5,943 nt of DNA from the NCBI GenBank assembly GCA_015661795.1, contig DQVJ01000014.1, forward strand, positions 1 through 5,943. The letters are read 5' to 3'. The stretch comes from Sulfurovum sp. (GTDB lineage Bacteria > Campylobacterota > Campylobacteria > Campylobacterales > Sulfurovaceae). Each line of letters starts with the position of its first letter. Within the stretch, counting starts at the first letter, position 1. Below are positions 1 through 5,943 of this stretch, piece by piece. Under the pieces are notes generated by a model. That model worked only from the letters and a program-made list of their open reading frames with translations, was not told the DNA's origin and made no database searches. A program made the position numbers and the translations under genes.

Positions 1-3000
1 AATTTTTTAATGATGGGTGAAAAAGATAGAAAAAACTCTACTTTAGAAAAAGTTTTTAGATCGGCCTTCCCTATCCATGATCAGCAAAATAGAGTTACTC
101 TTTCTTATAAAAACTCTGAAATTATAAAGCCTAAATATACAGTCAGAGAATGTATGGAAAGAGGATTGACCTACTCTGTGTCATTAAAGATGAATATTGC
201 ATTAACGATTTGGAACAGAGATGAAAAGACGGGAGAGAAACTTGACCCAAAAGAAATTAAAGAACAAGCGGTATTTGTAAGAGATATTCCTCTGATGACA
301 GAAAGAACGTCGTTTGTCGTGAATGGTGTTGAAAGGGTTATTGTAAATCAACTTCACCGCTCTCCAGGGGTAATCTTTAAAGAGGAAGAAGGAACAACCA
401 TAGGTTCTCCTCTTCTTTACTCTGCACAAATCATACCAGATCGTGGTTCATGGCTCTATTTTGAGTATGATTCAAAAGAGATTCTTTATGCACGTATTAA
501 TAAGAGAAGAAAAATTCCTGTAACTATTCTTTTTAGAGCATTAGATTATTCAAAAGATGATATTATTAAACTTTTTTATGCAACAAAAAAAATCAGTATT
601 AAGGACAACAGATTCCTTATGAAGTTCGATGCTGAAGATTTTGGTGGTAGAGCAGACTATGATGTGAAAGATATTGACGGTAATACAGTTGTTTCTGCAG
701 GTAAAAGACTGACAAAGAGAAAAGCAGAAAAGCTTATAGAAGAGGGTCTTGAGTGGGTTGAATATCCACTCGAAGTACTTATGGAAAGACACTTAGCATC
801 ACCAGTGATTGATCAAGAAAGTGGAGAAGTGCTTTATGATGTAGTGACACCATTAGATGAAGCCAAGCTTAAAAAGATGATAGAACAGGGTATTACGACA
901 ATTGAAATTATCAATGACCTTGCAGAAGGTGCTGATATGTCTATTATTAATGCATTTATCGCCGATCAAGAAAGCTTGAGACTTCTTAAGCAAACTGAAG
1001 AGATCGAGGATGAGAACGTACTTTCAGCGATTCGTATTTATAAAGTAATGAGACCAGGTGAACCTGTGACACCTGATGCTGCAAAAGCATTTCTAAGACA
1101 ACTTTTCTTTGATCCTGAAAGATATGACTTAACGAAAGTTGGTCGTATGAAAATGAACCATAAATTAGGTCTTGATATCCCTGAGTATGCGACTGTATTG
1201 ACGGCGGAAGACCTTATTAATGTAGTGAAGTATCTTATTAAGGTAAAAAATGGGAAAGGTCATATTGATGATAGAGATCACCTAGGAAATAGAAGAATTA
1301 GAGCTATTGGTGAACTTCTTGGCAATGAGTTACACAATGGTCTTATCAAGATGCAAAAAGCTATTAGAGATAAAATGACAACTGTATCTGGAACTATTGA
1401 TGAATTGATGCCTCACGACTTATTGAACTCTAAAATGATTACGAACACTATTTTAGAATTTTTCTCATCAGGGCAATTGTCTCAGTTTATGGATCAGACA
1501 AACCCACTTTCAGAAGTGACACACAAAAGAAGACTTTCAGCACTTGGGGAAGGTGGTCTTGTAAAGGAGCGTGCTGGATTTGAAGTAAGAGATGTACATC
1601 CAACGCACTATGGTCGTATCTGTCCGATAGAAACACCAGAGGGGCAGAATATTGGTCTTATCAACACACTTGCTACCTACTCAAAAGTAAATGAACATGG
1701 GTTTATTGAAGCGCCTTATAAAGTGGTAAAAGATTGTCAAGTAACTGACGAAATTGTTTACATTACTGCCACACAAGAAGAGGACAAATGTATTGCTCCT
1801 GCTTCTACTGTGTTAACTGAAGATGGACGCATTGAAGAAGACCTTATAGAGACGAGACTCAATGGAAACATCGAACTTAATGATGCAACACGTGTTGATC
1901 TTATTGATATTTCTCCATTGATGATTTCTGGATCAGCTGCAGCATTAATTCCATTTTTGGAACATGATGATGCTAACCGTGCACTCATGGGTTCAAATAT
2001 GCAACGTCAAGCAGTGCCTCTTTTAAAAACGGATGCACCCGTTGTTGGTACAGGGATGGAAGCGATAGTGTCTCGTGATGCATGGGAAGCAGTCAAAGCA
2101 AAAAGAGCGGGTACAGTGGAAAAGGTAGATGGTAAAAACATTTACATCATGGGTGAAGATGAAACGGGTGTATTTATTGACCATTATCCGATGGAAAAAA
2201 ATATGAGAACCAACCAGAACACTACATTTACACAAACACCTATTGTGAAACTTGGTGCTAAAGTTGAGGCGAAACAAGTTATTGCTGATGGTGCGAATAT
2301 GGATCAGGGTGAATTGGCTATTGGTAAAAATATTATGGTTGCTTTTATGCCTTGGTATGGATATAACTATGAAGATGCTATTGTCATTTCTGAAAAAATC
2401 ATACGTGAAGATACTTTTACTTCTGTGCATACCTATGAAAAGGAAGTAGAAGCAAGAGAACTTAAGCACGGAACTGAAGAAATCACTAGAGATATTCCAA
2501 ACATCCGTGAAGACGAACTTCTCCACTTAGACGAATCTGGAATTGTCGAGATTGGTACGTATGTGAAACCAGGTATGATTTTAGTTGGTAAAGTATCTCC
2601 AAAGGGTGAAATTAAACCAACACCAGAAGAAAGACTATTAAGAGCTATCTTTGGTGAAAAAGCAGGGCATGTAGTGAATAAATCACTCTATTGTCCAGCC
2701 TCTATGGAAGGTGTTGTTGTTGATATCAAAGTCTTTACAAAAAAAGGTTATGAAAAAGATGCACGCGCTATCCAAGCATACGAAGAGGAAAAATCTATAT
2801 TAGATGGAGATCATCATGATCAACTACTTATGATAGATAGGGAAGAGATTCTTCGTATTGCAAATTATCTTTCTTTACAGGAATTGGCAAAAGATGTCAC
2901 TATTGGAGAAATAGAGTTTAAAGCAGGATCTAAAGTTCCTGAAGAAACTATCAAAGAAGTGAATAGATTTGCGCTTAGAGGTGTAGTACAATCCTATGCC

Positions 3001-4050
3001 GATGAGATACAAAGTGAATATGAATCACTTAAAAACTATTTTATTAAACAGAAAAAAAGATTAAAAAATGATCATGAAGAGAAGTTGAGTATCCTTGAGA
3101 AAGATGATATCCTTCCTTCAGGTGTTACGAAATTAGTGAAGATTTATATTGCAACAAAAAGAAAACTTAAAGTCGGTGATAAGATGGCAGGACGTCATGG
3201 AAACAAAGGTATTGTTTCCAATATTGTTCCAGAGATTGATATGCCATATATGGAAGATGGAAGACCTGTAGAGATTATTCTGAATCCATTGGGGGTTCCT
3301 TCTCGTATGAACATCGGTCAAATTCTTGAAGTGCATCTTGGACTTGTAGGTAAGAGACTTGGTGAACAAATAGAAGAAATGTTTGCTACAAAACAAGGTG
3401 ATTTTATAAAAGAACTTAGAGCAAAAATGATTGAGATTGCAGATGTTGCAAAACTGATGAATGCTAAAGAACTTTTAGGCAATATGTCTGATGAGGATTT
3501 ACTTAGATATGGTAGAGACTGGTCTAGAGGTGTTAAATTTGCTGCTCCTGTATTTGAAGGTACAAACCAGGCAGAGTTTGATAAGTTGTTTGAACTTGCA
3601 AAGATTGATTCTGATGGAAAGATGAACCTTTATGATGGCAAAACGGGTGAGAAGATGATAGAACGTGTGAATGTTGGGTATATGTATATGTTGAAACTTC
3701 ACCACCTCGTAGATGAAAAAGTGCATGCGCGTTCAACAGGGCCTTATTCCCTTGTGACACAACAGCCAGTGGGTGGTAAAGCACTCTTTGGTGGACAGCG
3801 ATTTGGGGAAATGGAAGTATGGGCACTTGAAGCATATGGTGCAGCACATATTCTTAAAGAGATGTTGACGATTAAGTCAGATGATGTTGAGGGACGTGCT
3901 AGAGCATATAGAGCTATCACCAAAGGTGAGTCTGTACCAGAATCAGGTGTGCCGGAGACTATGTTTGTCTTGACCAAAGAGCTTCAAGCACTAGGGCTGG
4001 ATGTAGATTTATATGAGAGTAAAAAAGAAGTGGAGGGTGAAAATGAGTAA
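1..4050 (+). CDS. rpoB: DNA-directed RNA polymerase subunit beta, 5'-truncated by the window edge
   Basis: Beta subunit of RNA polymerase, which with beta prime forms the catalytic cleft of the core enzyme (alpha2-beta-beta'-omega) in the cytoplasm. The frame is open to the left edge, and the first codons (N-F-L-M-M) continue the family's conserved N-terminal SYDxFLM segment. The ATG codons at 10 and 13 are therefore internal, and about 36 residues are missing, giving a full protein of about 1385 residues. Counting the codon at 1-3 as residue 1, I see: the protrusion/lobe signature IPLMTERTSF and QLHRSPGV (about 97-121); a lineage insert equivalent to beta-i4 (about 215-315); the rifampicin pocket (490-515) with Asp498, His508 and Ser513 intact; the flap-tip helix EERLLRAIFGEK (about 876-887); a second insert equivalent to beta-i9, rich in charged helix (about 915-1035); the nucleotide-binding GDKMAGRHGNKG with Lys1061 and Lys1069; and His1235 before the clamp segment. 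It ends ahead of, and overlaps, rpoC. No frameshift or missing key residue was seen. Confidence 0.99.
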   Translation, partial: NFLMMGEKDRKNSTLEKVFRSAFPIHDQQNRVTLSYKNSEIIKPKYTVRECMERGLTYSVSLKMNIALTIWNRDEKTGEKLDPKEIKEQAVFVRDIPLMTERTSFVVNGVERVIVNQLHRSPGVIFKEEEGTTIGSPLLYSAQIIPDRGSWLYFEYDSKEILYARINKRRKIPVTILFRALDYSKDDIIKLFYATKKISIKDNRFLMKFDAEDFGGRADYDVKDIDGNTVVSAGKRLTKRKAEKLIEEGLEWVEYPLEVLMERHLASPVIDQESGEVLYDVVTPLDEAKLKKMIEQGITTIEIINDLAEGADMSIINAFIADQESLRLLKQTEEIEDENVLSAIRIYKVMRPGEPVTPDAAKAFLRQLFFDPERYDLTKVGRMKMNHKLGLDIPEYATVLTAEDLINVVKYLIKVKNGKGHIDDRDHLGNRRIRAIGELLGNELHNGLIKMQKAIRDKMTTVSGTIDELMPHDLLNSKMITNTILEFFSSGQLSQFMDQTNPLSEVTHKRRLSALGEGGLVKERAGFEVRDVHPTHYGRICPIETPEGQNIGLINTLATYSKVNEHGFIEAPYKVVKDCQVTDEIVYITATQEEDKCIAPASTVLTEDGRIEEDLIETRLNGNIELNDATRVDLIDISPLMISGSAAALIPFLEHDDANRALMGSNMQRQAVPLLKTDAPVVGTGMEAIVSRDAWEAVKAKRAGTVEKVDGKNIYIMGEDETGVFIDHYPMEKNMRTNQNTTFTQTPIVKLGAKVEAKQVIADGANMDQGELAIGKNIMVAFMPWYGYNYEDAIVISEKIIREDTFTSVHTYEKEVEARELKHGTEEITRDIPNIREDELLHLDESGIVEIGTYVKPGMILVGKVSPKGEIKPTPEERLLRAIFGEKAGHVVNKSLYCPASMEGVVVDIKVFTKKGYEKDARAIQAYEEEKSILDGDHHDQLLMIDREEILRIANYLSLQELAKDVTIGEIEFKAGSKVPEETIKEVNRFALRGVVQSYADEIQSEYESLKNYFIKQKKRLKNDHEEKLSILEKDDILPSGVTKLVKIYIATKRKLKVGDKMAGRHGNKGIVSNIVPEIDMPYMEDGRPVEIILNPLGVPSRMNIGQILEVHLGLVGKRLGEQIEEMFATKQGDFIKELRAKMIEIADVAKLMNAKELLGNMSDEDLLRYGRDWSRGVKFAAPVFEGTNQAEFDKLFELAKIDSDGKMNLYDGKTGEKMIERVNVGYMYMLKLHHLVDEKVHARSTGPYSLVTQQPVGGKALFGGQRFGEMEVWALEAYGAAHILKEMLTIKSDDVEGRARAYRAITKGESVPESGVPETMFVLTKELQALGLDVDLYESKKEVEGENE
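4032..4036 (+). promoter_or_regulatory. Ribosome binding site of rpoC, inside rpoB
   Basis: GGAGG is a full Shine-Dalgarno core six bases before the ATG at 4043. It lies within the last rpoB codons (Val-Glu-Gly). It decides the rpoC start: an in-frame ATG further upstream at 4013 has no comparable site, would add ten basic residues (MRVKKKWRVK) and is not supported by the family's usual MSKF-type N-terminus. Because ribosomes finishing rpoB pass over this site and stop at 4048-4050, termination and reinitiation on rpoC is plausible, which is an inference. Confidence 0.85.
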
Positions 4051-5943
4051 ATTTTTAGAGAATTTAACACCAATAGATATGAACAAAGAAGAGAGACCTA
4101 TGGATATTGCAGCGCTTCAACTAAGAGTTGCAAGCCCTGAAAAAGTTCTTTCATGGTCATATGGTGAAGTAAAAAAACCAGAAACGATTAACTACAGAAC
4201 CCTTAAACCAGAACGTGATGGACTTTTTTGTGCGAAAATTTTTGGCCCCATAAGAGATTATGAGTGTCTTTGTGGTAAATACAAAAAGATGCGTTATAAA
4301 GGTGTTGTGTGTGAGAAGTGTGGTGTTGAAGTTACTTCTTCAAAAGTAAGAAGAAACAGAATGGGTCACATTGATCTTATTGCCCCTGTGGCACATATTT
4401 GGTATGTTTCTTCACTTCCGTCTCGTATTGGTACTTTGTTAGGTGTTAAGATGAAAGACCTTGAACGTGTTCTTTATTACGAGGCGTATATCGTAAAAAG
4501 CCCTGGTGAAGCATCTTATGATAGTGAGGGGCTTAATCCACTGGCAAAATATGATGTACTGAATGAAGAGCAATATCAGCAGATTGTACAACGTTTTGGA
4601 GATACTGGACTTGACGCTCGTATGGGCGGGGAAATAGTACAAGACCTTCTTGCAGATTTAGATTTAGTTGAAATGTTTACACAATTAAAAGAAGATATCC
4701 GGGCAACAAAGTCTGAAGCAAAAAGAAAAACAATTGTAAAAAGACTTAAAGTAATTGAAGCATTCCTTCATTCTGGGAATAGACCAGAATGGATGATGTT
4801 AACACAACTGCCAGTCCTTCCACCAGATTTAAGACCTCTTGTAAGTCTTGATGGTGGTAAGTTTGCAGTCTCTGATGTGAATGACCTTTATAGAAGGGTG
4901 ATTAACCGTAATCAACGTTTGAAAAGACTAGTTGAACTTGATGCTCCTGAAATTATCGTCAGAAACGAAAAGCGTATGCTCCAAGAAGCGGTAGATGCCT
5001 TATTTGACAATGGTAGACGTGGAAATGCTGTAAAAGGTGCAAACAAGAGGCCATTGAAGTCACTCTCAGAAGTGATTAAAGGTAAACAAGGACGATTTAG
5101 ACAAAATCTTCTTGGTAAACGTGTGGATTTTTCTGGACGTTCTGTTATTGTTGTAGGACCTGACTTACGTATGGATCAATGTGGACTTCCTAAGAAAATG
5201 GCAATCGAACTCTTTAAGCCACACTTGATGGCTAAGTTAGAGGAAAAGGGTTATGCAACAACATTGAAGCAAGCCAAAAAAATGATTGAGAAGCAGGAAA
5301 ATGAAGTATGGGAATGTCTTGAAGAAGTAGTTGATAATTACCCTATCTTGCTAAACCGTGCACCAACACTTCATAAACTTTCAATTCAGGCATTTCACCC
5401 AAGACTCATCGAGGGTAAAGCGATTCAATTGCACCCACTTGTATGTTCTGCATTTAATGCCGACTTCGATGGGGATCAAATGGCGGTACACGTACCTCTT
5501 TCTGACGAAGCGATAGCTGAGGCAAAAGTGTTAATGCTTGCTTCAATGAACATCTTGCTCCCCGCTTCTGGTAAAGCGATTGCTGTCCCTTCCCAAGATA
5601 TGATTTTAGGGCTATATTACCTGACACTAGAGAAGAATGATGTCAAAGGTGAGCATAAACTTTTTGCTAATGTGGAAGAAGTAGAGATTGCTTTTGAGCA
5701 AAGTGCACTTGACTTGAATGCACGTATTCGAACAGTAATAGATGGAAGTATTGCAACTTCCACAGCTGGTAGATTAATCTTGAAATCAATTATCCCTGAT
5801 TATGTACCTGAAAAATATTGGAATAAAATATTAAAGAAAAAAGATATTGCAGCATTGGTTGATTATATCTATAAAATTGGAGGGGTCTCAGAAACAGCAG
5901 GCTTTCTTGATGATCTTAAGGATATGGGTTTTAAATATGCAAC
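4043..5943 (+). CDS. rpoC: DNA-directed RNA polymerase subunit beta prime, 3'-truncated by the window edge
   Basis: Largest subunit of RNA polymerase; it carries the catalytic Mg site and most of the DNA clamp and binds sigma. The start is the ATG at 4043, preceded by GGAGG and overlapping the rpoB stop by 8 bases. The frame is then open for 633 codons to the window edge, with two bases of the next codon. Features in order: the conserved N-terminal block LQLRVASPEKVLSWSYGEV (about residues 26-44); a zinc ribbon with Cys75, Cys77, Cys90 and Cys93; clamp helices, the main sigma-binding coiled coil, beginning FAVSDVNDLYRRVINRN (from about 274); the rudder NGRRGNAVKGANKRPLKS (from 323); switch 2, GKQGRFRQNLLGKRVDFSGR (from 347); NRAPTLHKLSIQAFHP (from 438); and NADFDGDQM with the Mg-binding Asp474, Asp476 and Asp478. 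The visible part ends in the region after the active centre. The second zinc site, bridge helix, trigger loop and jaw lie beyond. Relatives run to roughly 1500 residues, so more than half is missing. Confidence 0.99.
   Translation, partial: MSKFLENLTPIDMNKEERPMDIAALQLRVASPEKVLSWSYGEVKKPETINYRTLKPERDGLFCAKIFGPIRDYECLCGKYKKMRYKGVVCEKCGVEVTSSKVRRNRMGHIDLIAPVAHIWYVSSLPSRIGTLLGVKMKDLERVLYYEAYIVKSPGEASYDSEGLNPLAKYDVLNEEQYQQIVQRFGDTGLDARMGGEIVQDLLADLDLVEMFTQLKEDIRATKSEAKRKTIVKRLKVIEAFLHSGNRPEWMMLTQLPVLPPDLRPLVSLDGGKFAVSDVNDLYRRVINRNQRLKRLVELDAPEIIVRNEKRMLQEAVDALFDNGRRGNAVKGANKRPLKSLSEVIKGKQGRFRQNLLGKRVDFSGRSVIVVGPDLRMDQCGLPKKMAIELFKPHLMAKLEEKGYATTLKQAKKMIEKQENEVWECLEEVVDNYPILLNRAPTLHKLSIQAFHPRLIEGKAIQLHPLVCSAFNADFDGDQMAVHVPLSDEAIAEAKVLMLASMNILLPASGKAIAVPSQDMILGLYYLTLEKNDVKGEHKLFANVEEVEIAFEQSALDLNARIRTVIDGSIATSTAGRLILKSIIPDYVPEKYWNKILKKKDIAALVDYIYKIGGVSETAGFLDDLKDMGFKYA

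Noticed and set aside
2252..2449. A 65-residue + strand frame inside rpoB
   Set aside because: It overlaps conserved rpoB sequence in another frame, has no supporting ribosome binding site that I can see, and its Leu/Lys-rich product looks like an out-of-frame reading.
2023..2526. A 167-residue open frame on the minus strand, opposite rpoB
   Set aside because: It lies wholly antisense to a highly conserved part of rpoB. Its protein is rich in Phe, His, Ile and Ser as expected from reversing AT-rich coding DNA, and it resembles no family I know. The other minus-strand frames (such as 3133-3396, 3533-3847 and 4439-4642) are rejected for the same reason.
4021..4027. AAAAAAG near the rpoB end as a possible frameshift site making a beta-beta prime fusion
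   Set aside because: The rpoB frame reads it as AAA AAA GAA, which is not the phase of a canonical -1 slippery heptamer. A -1 shift would also not enter the rpoC frame, which is +1 relative to rpoB. rpoC has its own strong ribosome binding site and start.
4013..4042. The upstream in-frame ATG at 4013 as the rpoC start
   Set aside because: It lacks a convincing Shine-Dalgarno site and would add a basic ten-residue leader not expected in the family. The ATG at 4043 has GGAGG at good spacing and gives a family-like MSKF start.
1..5943. Hidden promoter, terminator, RNA gene, repeat array or novel accessory system
   Set aside because: The whole window is covered by two conserved coding frames. 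AT-rich stretches resembling -10 boxes occur by chance within codons, no strong hairpin followed by a T-run was noticed at the gene junction, and no unexplained sequence of useful length remains.

Overview
The window holds two genes and essentially no intergenic DNA. They encode the two large subunits of bacterial RNA polymerase, rpoB (beta) followed by rpoC (beta prime), both on the + strand. Both genes are cut by the window edges. rpoB lacks roughly its first 36 codons, and rpoC is visible only for its first 633 codons.

The organism is most likely a member of Campylobacterota (formerly Epsilonproteobacteria). Both proteins match what I recall of Campylobacter jejuni RpoB and RpoC over long stretches, including lineage-typical wording such as KVFTKKGYEKD and SGQLSQFMDQTNPLSE in beta and YECLCGKYKKMR and LLGVKMKDLERVLYYEAYIV in beta prime. 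The DNA is AT-rich by eye and favours A/T-ending codons. A Sulfurovum/Sulfurimonas-like relative is more likely than Campylobacter itself, because a short insert I remember in C. jejuni RpoC just before the NRPEWMM motif is absent here. That genus-level guess is from memory and is tentative. rpoB and rpoC are separate genes, unlike the single fused rpoBC gene of Helicobacter and Wolinella.

Layout: 1-4050 is rpoB, open at the left edge. 4043-5943 is rpoC, open at the right edge. The two overlap by 8 bases, and the rpoC ribosome binding site (4032-4036) lies inside the last rpoB codons. This suggests cotranscription and coupled translation of two subunits needed in equal amounts. No promoter, terminator, RNA gene, mobile element, repeat array or CRISPR is visible. 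The operon promoter and the usual upstream ribosomal protein genes (rplL, rplJ) would lie to the left.

All catalytic and ligand residues that can be checked here are intact: the beta nucleotide-binding lysines and histidine, the first beta prime zinc site, and the Mg-binding aspartate triad. I see no sign of a new system. This is an ordinary core housekeeping region, and the findings are modest.
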